Assembly (NCBI RefSeq): GCF_018687275.1
Contig: NZ_CP061287.1
Location: 186,001 to 250,000 of the forward strand
Length of the DNA stretch: 64,000 nt
DNA from: Polynucleobacter sp. MWH-Aus1W21
GTDB taxonomy: Bacteria > Pseudomonadota > Gammaproteobacteria > Burkholderiales > Burkholderiaceae
Direction: 5' to 3'
The position numbers and the translations under genes were made by a program. Below are positions 1-7,823 of the stretch, in pieces. The notes under the pieces were generated by a model. It was not told the origin of the DNA, made no database searches, and worked only from the letters and a program-made list of their open reading frames with translations. Position 1 is the stretch's first letter. The number at the start of each line of letters is the position of its first letter.

Positions 1-1
1 C

Positions 2-646
2 AATATTGCCGTTCAAGCCGCTTTGTTGGGCGGTGTCTTGTATTTCATTTTTGCTTTTGTGCCAATGTATCTGGCCTATTCTGCAACCTTAATTAGTCCG
101 GATTTAGTTAAGCAATATCTCACAACTGATCCGCAGATGATTTTGCCAAAGCTAATTCTGAATCATGCACCACTGATCGCGCAGGTGATGTTCTTCGGAG
201 CACTCTTATCAGCCATTAAGAGTTGTGCGAGTGCTACCTTATTAGCACCATCCGTCACGTTTGCTGAAAACATCGTGCGAGGTTTTTTCAAGCATTTGTC
301 CGACCAGGATTTGCTGAAGGTCATGAGAATTACCGTTCTTTGTTTTGCGGTGGTAGTGACATTCTTTGCCATTAACTCAAGCCTTTCTATCTTCAAGATG
401 GTCGAGAATGCTTATAAGGTGACCTTGGTAGCTGCATTTGTTCCTCTAGCTTTTGGTGTGTATTGGTCAAGAGCGAATTCATTAGGTGGCCTGTTATCGG
501 TTGTTGCTGGGCTCACCGTATGGATCAGCTGTGAAACATTAGCGCCCGATGCCATCATGCCCCCTCAATTAGCTGGATTGGTGGCTAGTATTGCAGGCAT
601 GCTTTTAGGCAGCCTGGTGCCCAGAGATCAATTAAAGGCTGTTTAA
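2..646 (+). CDS. Sodium:solute symporter family protein, C-terminal part
   Basis: This is the 3' end of a polytopic inner-membrane transporter; the frame is open back to base 2, so the start lies outside the window. About 214 residues are visible, with long hydrophobic helices. The segment FGALLSAIKSCASATLLAPS resembles the small-residue-rich helix (A/S-A-x-x-S-x-A-S-S) of the sodium:solute symporter (SSS) family. Members import organic acids, amino acids or vitamins with Na+; the substrate cannot be read from this part. A panE-type gene follows after 100 bases with its own promoter-like sequence, so the two need not be cotranscribed. The family call is fairly safe, the substrate unknown. Confidence 0.75.
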   Translation, partial: NIAVQAALLGGVLYFIFAFVPMYLAYSATLISPDLVKQYLTTDPQMILPKLILNHAPLIAQVMFFGALLSAIKSCASATLLAPSVTFAENIVRGFFKHLSDQDLLKVMRITVLCFAVVVTFFAINSSLSIFKMVENAYKVTLVAAFVPLAFGVYWSRANSLGGLLSVVAGLTVWISCETLAPDAIMPPQLAGLVASIAGMLLGSLVPRDQLKAV

Positions 647-679
647 GCTAAAAATTGCTTAAAAATTAGGCAACCTTAA

Positions 680-708
680 TTGCTGCAGTGCAAAAATCCA
701 ATTAAAAT
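680..708 (+). promoter_or_regulatory. Candidate sigma70 promoter for the panE-family gene
   Basis: TTGCTG at 680-685 and TAAAAT at 703-708 are separated by 17 bases, matching the consensus at 4 of 6 and 5 of 6 positions. It lies 38 bases before the ATG at 747, within an AT-rich gap. This is a match by eye only. Confidence 0.4.
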
Positions 709-746
709 AATCTCAATTCAAAATTTTTAGTTCTTATGGGGTTCCT

Positions 747-1766
747 ATGAAAATCTGTGTGATTGGTGGGGGTGGCGCTATTGGCGGCTACCTAGCTGTC
801 ATGTTGGCACGGGCAGGCAACGATGTCACTGTTGTCGCTCGTGGTGCAACTTTGGCGGCGATTAAGGAGCGTGGTCTTGCTCTCATTATGGATGACCAAC
901 CAGAGCCTTTAGTTGCCCAAGTAAAAGCGGTGGAAAAAATTCGTGATGCTGAAACTCCAGATGTAGTCATTCTGGCGGTAAAGGCGCATCAAGTAGAGCC
1001 GATCATTGATGATCTAGCTGCAATCATGGGGCCAGAGACAATTTTAATTCCAATGCAAAACGGAATTCCTTGGTGGTACTTCCAGAAATTGGGTGGCGAG
1101 TATCAAGATCACTCTGTTGAAACAGTGGATGCTGGTGGCGTTGCTAAAAATGCGATTAACCCAAACAACATTATTGGTTGCGTTGTATATCCAGCAACCT
1201 TTACTCAAGCGCCTGGCGTGATTCGTCACGTGGAAGGCAATCGCTTCCCATTGGGAGAGTTAGACGGTAAGACCACTGAGCGCATTCAGAGGATGTCTGA
1301 GATGATGAGCGCAGCTGGTTTTAAGTCACCTATCTTGGATGACATTCGTTCAGAGATCTGGCTCAAGCTTTGGGGCAATATGACTTTCAACCCAATCAGC
1401 TCGCTGACCCACGGCACTTTGGAAGGCATCTGCCAATACCCATTGACCAAAGAGTTGGCGCGCAACATGATGGCAGAAGCTCAGACTATTGCTGAGAAGT
1501 TGGGCGTTACTTTCCGCGTTGATATTGAGCGTCGAATCGCGGGTGCTGAAAAAGTTGGCAAGCACAAAACCTCCATGTTGCAAGACTTAGAGGCTGGTCG
1601 TAGTTTAGAGATTGATGCTTTGTTGGGTTCAGTGATTGAACTTGGCAAGATCACACAAACTCCAACCCCTTGCTTGAATACCGTTTTTGCTTTGACGAAG
1701 TATCTGGATGAAAACGTCCAAGCTTCTAAAGGCAGCTTAGCGTTGCCTTCAGTATCAGGTTACTAA
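747..1766 (+). CDS. 2-dehydropantoate 2-reductase family protein
   Basis: The 339-residue cytosolic protein opens with a Rossmann dinucleotide-binding motif (VIGGGGAIGGYLA, residues 5-17), followed by the ketopantoate-reductase pattern VVILAVKAHQ and QNGIPWW. The C-terminal half carries the helical ApbA/PanE domain with KLWGNMTFNPISSLT. Canonical PanE reduces 2-dehydropantoate to pantoate with NADPH in coenzyme A synthesis. Proteins of this length and context are often paralogues acting on other 2-keto acids. Its neighbours are a symporter and an FAH-family hydrolase rather than pan genes, so a catabolic role is possible. The family is secure, the substrate is not, and no gene symbol is given. 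Confidence 0.85.
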   Translation: MKICVIGGGGAIGGYLAVMLARAGNDVTVVARGATLAAIKERGLALIMDDQPEPLVAQVKAVEKIRDAETPDVVILAVKAHQVEPIIDDLAAIMGPETILIPMQNGIPWWYFQKLGGEYQDHSVETVDAGGVAKNAINPNNIIGCVVYPATFTQAPGVIRHVEGNRFPLGELDGKTTERIQRMSEMMSAAGFKSPILDDIRSEIWLKLWGNMTFNPISSLTHGTLEGICQYPLTKELARNMMAEAQTIAEKLGVTFRVDIERRIAGAEKVGKHKTSMLQDLEAGRSLEIDALLGSVIELGKITQTPTPCLNTVFALTKYLDENVQASKGSLALPSVSGY

Positions 1767-1788
1767 AAAGTAAAACTGCTGCAAATAA

Positions 1789-1822
1789 AAAACCCTTGCT
1801 ACTTGACATAGCAAGGGTTTTT
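1789..1822. terminator. Bidirectional intrinsic terminator
   Basis: An inverted repeat, AACCCTTGCTA / TAGCAAGGGTT (1791-1801 and 1809-1819, 7-base loop), is flanked by A-rich sequence on the left and T-rich sequence on the right. It sits between the convergent panE-family gene (+) and FAH-family gene (-) and can stop transcription from both sides. Confidence 0.85.
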
Positions 1823-1840
1823 GCTTTTCTAGGTGCCAAA

Positions 1841-2608
1841 TTATTCGAAGCGATTATCGAGTTGTCCTACGCCATCAATGATGATGCTGACATTGCTGCC
1901 AGGCTTCATTGAGCCGACACCTACGGAAGTTCCGCAAGCAATAATGTCGCCCGCTTCGAGTGGGACGTCTTGCGAGATTAGGCTGACTAATTTTGCGGGC
2001 GGGAAAATCATATCTGCTATTGGATAGTTTTGGCGTTCTTGATCGTTGAGGATCGTTTTGATGCTCAACTTACTTGGGTCTACACCAGTTGTGATGTAAG
2101 GACCAAATACGCCAAAGGTATTAAAGCTCTTTGCACGTGTCCACTGCGCATAACCGGGATCGCGATTCAGAATTTCAATAGCAGTTACATCATTAATGCA
2201 GGTGTAGCCAAAAATCGCTTTTGCAGCCTCTGCCTCATCCGCCTCATGACAGCGCTTGCCAATCACAATGCCAAGCTCGCCCTCATAAACTACTTTTCCT
2301 GAATAGGATTTGGGTGTGCGAATCACTTGGTTTGCTGCCAAAAAAGAGTTATTCCCTTTAAGGAAGTACAAAGGCTCTGCTGGCACCGCATGTTCAAGTT
2401 TGGTGACTAAGGCATGAAAGTTATCCACCATAGCAACCATTTTTGAAGGGGTGCATGGGACGTCTATAGTGACATCAGATAATTTGATGGTTTCACCGGT
2501 GGCCTTGGGTCCGTTGAATAAATCACCTTCGTACACGGCGATTTGGTCGCCCTGTACCTGCCCTAAACCACTTTTTCCTTGATGCTGAAATCTAAGCCAC
2601 TGAGCCAT
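1841..2608 (-). CDS. Fumarylacetoacetate hydrolase family protein
   Basis: The 255-residue cytosolic protein contains the FAH catalytic fold. It shows the metal-binding pattern YEGELGIVIG (the E-x-E pair), the downstream FGYTCINDVTA aspartate segment, the substrate-loop KSFNTFGVFGPYI and the terminal GDIIACGTSVGVG. Members are Mg2+-dependent hydrolases, decarboxylases or isomerases acting on acylpyruvates and related diketo acids (for example 2-hydroxyhepta-2,4-diene-1,7-dioate isomerase or acylpyruvase). The N-terminal part is the short HpcE-like type rather than the long eukaryotic FAH. It is divergent from the GrdB-like gene with 56 bases between starts. The exact substrate is unknown. Confidence 0.85.
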   Translation of the reverse strand: MAQWLRFQHQGKSGLGQVQGDQIAVYEGDLFNGPKATGETIKLSDVTIDVPCTPSKMVAMVDNFHALVTKLEHAVPAEPLYFLKGNNSFLAANQVIRTPKSYSGKVVYEGELGIVIGKRCHEADEAEAAKAIFGYTCINDVTAIEILNRDPGYAQWTRAKSFNTFGVFGPYITTGVDPSKLSIKTILNDQERQNYPIADMIFPPAKLVSLISQDVPLEAGDIIACGTSVGVGSMKPGSNVSIIIDGVGQLDNRFE

Positions 2609-2664
2609 AATAAGTTCCTATGAAGTTAAATATTTGATATGCAATATCTTACAGGGATGACTTA

Positions 2665-3600
2665 ATGTCTAAGACTTCTGAACTTACCTTTGCACCAGAA
2701 GAGGATCAGCCTGTTCGCTATATGGAGCGTACCCGAAGTTATTACTTAGGCTTGGGTTATGAAAATCCTTATGTTTGGGCTCACTACATTGATGTTCCAT
2801 TTAGCCCCCTCAAAAAGCCGCTGACTCAATCAGTGCTGGGGCTCATTACTACGGCTGTCCCATATGACTCGGATAAGGGTCCGCAGGGTCAGGGCGCCGC
2901 TTACAACTCAACAGCTAAGTTTTATCAGCCGTATAAGCAATCCATCGAAGGGGAAGTTGATTTACGGATTGCTCATGTCGGCATTGATCGCAAGAATGCC
3001 AATATGGAAGATAGCAATTGCTGGTTTCCGCTGGAAGCTGCTGAGCGGGCTGCTGCAGCGGGAGCGGTGGGTGCACTTTCACCTCATTTTTATGGCTTGC
3101 CTACTAATCGCAGTCAGCGCCATACATTGGAAATAGATGCGCCACGTATTTTGGAAATGCTTCAAGCGGATGGCGTAGATGTAGCAGTATTGATTCCGAA
3201 TTGCCCGATCTGTCATCAGAGCCAAAGTTTATTGGCGCGGTATTTGGAGGCTAGGGGAATTTCAACTGTGGTGATGGGTGCTGCAAAGGATATTGTTGAG
3301 TATTGCGGCGTACCGCGATTGTTGTTTAGTGATTTTCCTTTGGGTAATGCTGCAGCAAAGCCGAATGACGTTGCTTCGCAGGATCTCAATTTTCAATTAG
3401 CTTTGCGGCTTTTGGAGTCTGCTCCTGCACCACGCACAACTGTTCAGTCACCATTGAGATGGTCTGATGATCCTTCTTGGAAAATGGATTACTCCAATTT
3501 AGATAGATTGTCTTTACAGGAAATTGCTCGATTGCGTGAAGAGGCTGAGCAGACGCGAATTACAGCACGCGAACTCAGGGTTAAGGCCTTAGGGACTTAA
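2665..3600 (+). CDS. Glycine/proline reductase B-like (GrdB/PrdB) family protein
   Basis: The 311-residue protein resembles the subunit of D-proline/glycine reductases that carries the active selenocysteine. The recognisable parts are an early segment VLGLITTAVPYDSD, a middle segment SPHFYGLPTN, and DGVDVAVLIPNCPICHQSQ with Cys180 and Cys183 in the region where PrdB/GrdB-type proteins have the Sec-P-x-C-H motif. No TGA codon is read through, so this is a cysteine form. True reductases belong to anaerobic Stickland fermenters and need partner subunits, none of which is present here. The biochemical role is therefore unknown. The C-terminal tail is rich in charged residues. Its stop codon overlaps that of ispB on the other strand. 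Confidence 0.6.
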   Translation: MSKTSELTFAPEEDQPVRYMERTRSYYLGLGYENPYVWAHYIDVPFSPLKKPLTQSVLGLITTAVPYDSDKGPQGQGAAYNSTAKFYQPYKQSIEGEVDLRIAHVGIDRKNANMEDSNCWFPLEAAERAAAAGAVGALSPHFYGLPTNRSQRHTLEIDAPRILEMLQADGVDVAVLIPNCPICHQSQSLLARYLEARGISTVVMGAAKDIVEYCGVPRLLFSDFPLGNAAAKPNDVASQDLNFQLALRLLESAPAPRTTVQSPLRWSDDPSWKMDYSNLDRLSLQEIARLREEAEQTRITARELRVKALGT

Positions 3601-4601
3601 GTCTGCCTCGTAAGAGAATAGGCGCAGAGTGCTTCTAGCGCCTGACTAGCGGGGTTTTCAGGGAAGTCTTTGAGATAAGATAGAGCTAGATCTGCTTCAC
3701 GTTTAGCCGCTGCTTGCGTGTAATCTAGCGCACCAGAGTTTTGCACTGCAGCCAAAATTTGTGCAAAAACATCTTGTGGTAAATCCTGGTTTTGCTCAAT
3801 TGCTGCGCGCACTAAAAGTTGTTCTTCGTTAGTGCCATTTTCTAATAAGTAAATGAGTGGCAAGGTTGGTTTGCCTTCACGCAAATCATCGCCAGCATTT
3901 TTCCCCATTTGTACAGCATTGGCGGTGTAATCAAGAAGATCATCCATTAACTGAAAAGCGGTGCCGATATGACGCCCAAATGCAGCAGCTTGTTCGCGTT
4001 GTGCATCAGTAGCGTTTGCAAGAATGGCGCCTAACTCGGTAGAGGCTTCGAATAGCTTAGCCGTTTTATAGCGAATAACTTGTAGGTAGCTAGCTTCGTC
4101 TACTTCTGGATCATTCATATTTAAGAGTTGCAGGACTTCACCCTCAGCAATCGTATTGGTTGCATCCGATAGGATTTGCATCACTCTAAGATCATTTGGG
4201 CCCACCATCATCTGGAAGGCTCTGGAATACAAAAAATCTCCTACCAAAACACTGGCGGCATTGCCAAAAGCCGCATTAGCAGTCTCACGACCTCTTCTGA
4301 GGGTGGATTCATCGACTACGTCATCATGAAGGAGGGTGGCGGTGTGGATGAACTCAACTACAGCGGACATCTCCAATATGTGGGGGGTTTCTTTACCGTT
4401 GGCTAAGGATTTGGCCACCAGCATCAAAAGTGCGGGTCTCACCCGTTTGCCGCCTGCCTGGATGATATAGGTCGAAATTTGGTCAATTAAGGCCACTTTT
4501 GAGGCCAAACGCTGACGGATAACCTCATCTAAGGCCTTGAAATCTAAGGCAATTGGGGCCAGGATTTGGCTTAAGTCATTGGTTTTGACAGTGCTAGGCA
4601 T
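3597..4601 (-). CDS. ispB: Polyprenyl (octaprenyl) diphosphate synthase
   Basis: This trans-prenyltransferase extends farnesyl diphosphate with isopentenyl diphosphate to make the ubiquinone side chain. Both aspartate-rich metal-binding motifs are present: DDVVD at residues 93-97 and DDLLD at 220-224. The GGKRVRP pattern for substrate binding is near residue 50. I chose the ATG at 4601 (334 residues, usual length for IspB). A longer reading to 4787 would add 62 residues of uncharacteristic sequence and would overlap rplU. It is divergent from rplU, and the rplU promoter covers its first codons. The chain length (octaprenyl) is assumed from family habit. Confidence 0.92.
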   Translation of the reverse strand: MPSTVKTNDLSQILAPIALDFKALDEVIRQRLASKVALIDQISTYIIQAGGKRVRPALLMLVAKSLANGKETPHILEMSAVVEFIHTATLLHDDVVDESTLRRGRETANAAFGNAASVLVGDFLYSRAFQMMVGPNDLRVMQILSDATNTIAEGEVLQLLNMNDPEVDEASYLQVIRYKTAKLFEASTELGAILANATDAQREQAAAFGRHIGTAFQLMDDLLDYTANAVQMGKNAGDDLREGKPTLPLIYLLENGTNEEQLLVRAAIEQNQDLPQDVFAQILAAVQNSGALDYTQAAAKREADLALSYLKDFPENPASQALEALCAYSLTRQT

Positions 4602-4613
4602 GCAAGATATAAT
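4585..4613 (+). promoter_or_regulatory. Consensus sigma70 promoter of rplU-rpmA
   Basis: TTGACA at 4585-4590 and TATAAT at 4608-4613 are separated by exactly 17 bases, a perfect match to the sigma70 consensus. It points at rplU, whose ATG is at 4677, leaving an mRNA leader of roughly 55 bases. The promoter overlaps the start codon of ispB, read on the opposite strand from 4601. Confidence 0.85.
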
Positions 4614-4676
4614 AATGGGCTTAGCTGGTCCAGGGTGGATTAGCTTAAATGTAGATATTAATTGAGGTTTCAAACC

Positions 4677-4988
4677 ATGTACGCGGTCATAAAAACCGGT
4701 GGCAAACAGTATAAAGTTGCTGCAGGCGAAAAATTGAAAATAGAACAGATACCAGCGGAAATCGGCAGCGAAATCACTCTTGACCAAGTCCTCGCCGTTG
4801 GCGAAGGCGCTTCACTGAAATTAGGTGATCCATTGGTTAATGGTGCAGCTGTGATGGCCACTGTCGTCTCCCAGGGACGTCACGATAAAGTGACAATCTT
4901 TAAGATGCGCCGTCGCAAGCATTATCAAAAGCACCAAGGCCATCGTCAGAATTTCACTGAAATTTTGATCAACACGATTAAAGCCTAA
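4677..4988 (+). CDS. rplU: Large ribosomal subunit protein bL21
   Basis: The 103-residue protein starts MYAVIKTGGKQYKV, the canonical L21 N-terminus, and ends in the basic RNA-binding segment KMRRRKHYQKHQGHRQ. It binds 23S rRNA in the large subunit. The length equals that of E. coli L21. I chose ATG 4677 over an in-frame ATG at 4662 because it gives the family N-terminus. It is followed after 18 bases by rpmA and preceded by a consensus promoter. Confidence 0.97.
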   Translation: MYAVIKTGGKQYKVAAGEKLKIEQIPAEIGSEITLDQVLAVGEGASLKLGDPLVNGAAVMATVVSQGRHDKVTIFKMRRRKHYQKHQGHRQNFTEILINTIKA

Positions 4989-5006
4989 TTCAGGTAGGAG
5001 AAAGAT

Positions 5007-5267
5007 ATGGCACAGAAAAAAGGCGGCGGCTCAACACGAAATGGCCGCGACTCAGAATCGAAACGCTTAGGCGTTAAGGTATTTGGCGGCGAGCATATTA
5101 ATGCTGGCAGCATCATCATTCGTCAACGTGGCACACGTGTTCATCCAGGTGCAAACGTTGGTATTGGTAAAGATCACACTTTGTTTGCCTTGATTGACGG
5201 ACAAGTGGAATTCGGCGTTAAGGGTGCTTTGAAGAAAGCCCAAGTTTCAGTCCTGCCTCGTTCATAA
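5007..5267 (+). CDS. rpmA: Large ribosomal subunit protein bL27
   Basis: The 86-residue protein starts MAQKKGGGSTRNGRDS, the flexible L27 N-terminal arm that reaches the peptidyl-transferase centre. It then shows the conserved KVFGGEHINAGSIIIRQRGT core. The start is preceded by a good ribosome-binding site (GTAGGAGAAAG). It is cotranscribed with rplU, and a strong terminator follows before obgE. Confidence 0.97.
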   Translation: MAQKKGGGSTRNGRDSESKRLGVKVFGGEHINAGSIIIRQRGTRVHPGANVGIGKDHTLFALIDGQVEFGVKGALKKAQVSVLPRS

Positions 5268-5324
5268 GGCGCCTGACTGAGAAACGTTTGATTCAGATTT
5301 ATTCCGAATTTAACTCTTAGGAAC

Positions 5325-5350
5325 AGGCCTCGCTAAGCGAGGCCTTTTTT
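5325..5350 (+). terminator. Strong intrinsic terminator immediately before obgE
   Basis: AGGCCTCGC (5325-5333), loop TAA, then GCGAGGCCT (5337-5345), followed by a run of T to 5350. It ends the rplU-rpmA transcript. The T run stops four bases before the obgE start codon at 5355, so the hairpin occupies the place where an obgE ribosome-binding site would be expected. Confidence 0.85.
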
Positions 5351-5354
5351 ATTC

Positions 5355-6443
5355 ATGAAATTTATAGATGAAGCACGTATTGAAGTAATTGCCGGGCAAG
5401 GCGGTGCCGGAAGTGCCTCTATGCGCCGTGAAAAATTCATTGAATTCGGCGGCCCCGATGGTGGTGACGGCGGCAAAGGCGGTAGTGTTTGGGCTACAGC
5501 AGATCGCAATATCAATACTTTGATTGATTACCGCTACGCAAAAACGCACACCGCAAAAAATGGTGAGCCTGGTCGTGGTGCTGATTGTTATGGCCGTGCT
5601 GGCGATGACATTGAGCTGCGTATGCCTGTTGGCACAATTATTTCTGACTACGAAACTGGCGAACCTATAGCCGACTTAACTACGCATGGCGAACGTCTTT
5701 GTTTGGCGCAGGGCGGTGTTGGTGGTTGGGGCAACATTCATTTCAAGAGCAGTACGAATAGAGCGCCACGCCAAAAAACAAACGGTAAGCCTGGTGAGCG
5801 TCGTAAATTGAAATTAGAGCTCAAGGTATTGGCTGATGTTGGTTTATTGGGTATGCCTAATGCTGGTAAATCAACGCTGATTACTGCTGTTTCGAATGCG
5901 CGTCCAAAGATTGCGGACTATCCATTTACAACCCTGCATCCAAATTTGGGTGTAGTGCGTGTGGGCGCTGAGCGAAGTTTTGTGATTGCCGATATTCCTG
6001 GACTCATTGAGGGTGCTGCAGAGGGCGCTGGCCTTGGCCATCGTTTCTTAAGGCACTTGCAGCGCACTGGTGTACTGCTTCACTTGGTTGACATTGCTCC
6101 TTTTGATGAGAATGTTGATCCAGTGGCTGATGCCGTGGCGATTGTGAATGAGTTACGCAAGTATGACGAAGCTTTGGTTGAGAAGCCACGTTGGCTGGTG
6201 CTTAACAAAGTCGACATGATTCCGGAAGATGATCGTAAAAAAGTTGTCGCTGACTTTGTGAAAAAGTTTAAGTGGAAAGGTCCTGTATTTGAGATTTCTG
6301 CTTTGACTGGCATGGGCTGCGATAAGCTTTGCTACTCTTTGCAGGATTATTTAGATTCTGTACGTCGTGATCGAGATGATGCTGATGAGCGCGCTCAAGA
6401 CCCTCGTTATCAAGATCAACCAGAAGATAAAAAACCAGATTAA
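5355..6443 (+). CDS. obgE: GTPase Obg/CgtA
   Basis: The 362-residue protein has the glycine-rich Obg domain at the N-terminus (MKFIDEARIEVIAGQGGAGS onward) and a GTPase domain with P-loop GMPNAGKST at residues 166-174, switch region DYPFTTLHPNLGVV, DIPGLIEGA and NKVD. A charged C-terminal tail follows. It is a 50S-associated GTPase in ribosome assembly and stress response. The ATG at 5355 gives the exact family N-terminus, yet no ribosome-binding site is visible because a terminator hairpin sits directly upstream. proB follows after 20 bases, so the two are probably cotranscribed. Confidence 0.96.
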   Translation: MKFIDEARIEVIAGQGGAGSASMRREKFIEFGGPDGGDGGKGGSVWATADRNINTLIDYRYAKTHTAKNGEPGRGADCYGRAGDDIELRMPVGTIISDYETGEPIADLTTHGERLCLAQGGVGGWGNIHFKSSTNRAPRQKTNGKPGERRKLKLELKVLADVGLLGMPNAGKSTLITAVSNARPKIADYPFTTLHPNLGVVRVGAERSFVIADIPGLIEGAAEGAGLGHRFLRHLQRTGVLLHLVDIAPFDENVDPVADAVAIVNELRKYDEALVEKPRWLVLNKVDMIPEDDRKKVVADFVKKFKWKGPVFEISALTGMGCDKLCYSLQDYLDSVRRDRDDADERAQDPRYQDQPEDKKPD

Positions 6444-6463
6444 ATATTTATTTACTCTTTGCT

Positions 6464-7252
6464 ATGAACGCTAAAAAAACTCAACGGATTGTTGTCAAAG
6501 TGGGATCTAGTCTTGTCACCAATAATGGTGAGGGATTGGATCACGCTGCGATTGCTATGTGGGCCGAGCAAATGGCGGGCCTATTAAGGGCTGGTCATGA
6601 GGTGCTGATGGTGAGTTCGGGTGCAATTGCTGAGGGTATGCAACGTTTGGGATGGACAAAGCGTCCTCAAGAAATCCACCAGCTACAGGCGGCTGCTGCA
6701 GTTGGTCAGATGGGCTTGGTTCAGGTTTATGAGAGTTGTTTTGCGCGCTTTAATTTGCGCAGCGCTCAGATCTTGCTGACGAATGCGGATTTGGCTGATG
6801 CTGAACGAAATGCCAATGCTAGGGCTACCCTGGATACTTTATTGAAATTGGGCGTTGTGCCAATTATTAATGAGAATGACACTGTAGTTACTGATGAAAT
6901 TAAGTTTGGTGATAACGATAGCCTTGCTGCTTTAGTAACTAATTTAATTCAAGCGGATCTTCTGGTTATTTTGACTGACCAAGGCGGTTTGTTTACTGCG
7001 GATCCACGTCAAAATCCTAATGCCACATTGCTAACGGATGCTGTTGCTGGCGATCCTGCGTTAGAAAAAATGGCTGGCGGTGCAGCAAGTGAGCTTAGCA
7101 AAGGTGGAATGCTCACCAAGGTATTGGCTGCCAAGATTGCTGTGAAGACTGGTGCAGCGACAGTTATTGCTTCAGGGCGCGAACCTAATGTTCTGACTCG
7201 CCTTGTGGCAGGCGAGAAGATTGGCACCTATTTAGCTCCGACCAAAAATTAA
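6464..7252 (+). CDS. proB: Glutamate 5-kinase lacking the PUA domain
   Basis: It phosphorylates glutamate as the first step of proline synthesis; proA (48835-50112) encodes the next step. The amino-acid-kinase fold is complete: VVKVGSSLVTNN at the N-terminus, MVSSGAIAEGM, INENDTVVTDEIKFGDND, and the ASELSKGGMLTKVLAAKIA nucleotide-binding segment. The protein ends at residue 262, shortly after the kinase domain, whereas common ProB proteins are about 370 residues with a C-terminal PUA domain. No PUA remnant can follow: the CNP1-like gene begins 5 bases later on the opposite strand. Confidence 0.92.
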   Translation: MNAKKTQRIVVKVGSSLVTNNGEGLDHAAIAMWAEQMAGLLRAGHEVLMVSSGAIAEGMQRLGWTKRPQEIHQLQAAAAVGQMGLVQVYESCFARFNLRSAQILLTNADLADAERNANARATLDTLLKLGVVPIINENDTVVTDEIKFGDNDSLAALVTNLIQADLLVILTDQGGLFTADPRQNPNATLLTDAVAGDPALEKMAGGAASELSKGGMLTKVLAAKIAVKTGAATVIASGREPNVLTRLVAGEKIGTYLAPTKN

Positions 7253-7256
7253 TTTT

Positions 7257-7823
7257 TTAAAACCGTTCACCAAAGGAGTTGGTCGGTTGTGTTTGACCGG
7301 TAAATCCATTTGGGTTGAGTGATTGAAGAACTGTTTTGATATTTTTTTCTTGTGAACTGAAATTACAAAAAGCCCCTTGGGCTAATGCTGCCTGGTAGCG
7401 ATTCGATACATTACTTTGAATATTGCGCCATGTAGATAGTGGGTTTTCTTTCCACACTCCATTTTCTAAGGTGCCATAGAGGCGCCACTGAAATGAATCA
7501 CAACGAATACCTTCATATTGAGATTGTTGATCACCGTTTGGGTTGGTCATGACAACGATATAGCGTGTGACACCATCTGCGCCAATTAGTATTGAATTTG
7601 TATCTACCGCAAATTTGAAAACAGTGCCTTGTGAGACATAGAAGGGTATAAGTGTTTTTTGGCTTGGTGGATTTAAGGGCATTGCTGTCGTACCCTCTTT
7701 GAATACCATCGGTGCGAATGGGTCCAAACCACTCTGGAGCGGATCTCCGGCACAGGCAGCCAAGCATGCGGCTAAGAGGAGGCAGTTCAGATAGAAGGCA
7801 AGTCTGGAGGCTATTTTTTTCAT
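7257..7823 (-). CDS. CNP1-like family lipoprotein
   Basis: The 188-residue protein has a typical lipoprotein signal peptide: MKKIASRL start, hydrophobic core, and a lipobox of the LxAC type (two overlapping AAC candidates near residues 20-24). The mature part shows the CNP1 pattern: TLIPFYV, RYIVVMTNPNG, YEGIRCDSFQWRLYG and RYQAALAQGAFC. The family is widespread in beta-proteobacteria and its function is not known. The ATG at 7823 overlaps the rppH stop codon (ATGA), so the pair is translationally coupled. A longer reading to 7910 lies inside rppH and loses the signal peptide. Confidence 0.85.
   Translation of the reverse strand: MKKIASRLAFYLNCLLLAACLAACAGDPLQSGLDPFAPMVFKEGTTAMPLNPPSQKTLIPFYVSQGTVFKFAVDTNSILIGADGVTRYIVVMTNPNGDQQSQYEGIRCDSFQWRLYGTLENGVWKENPLSTWRNIQSNVSNRYQAALAQGAFCNFSSQEKNIKTVLQSLNPNGFTGQTQPTNSFGERF

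Noticed and set aside
4602..4787. 62-codon N-terminal extension of ispB
   Set aside because: It overlaps rplU and its promoter, and the family starts at the ATG at 4601.
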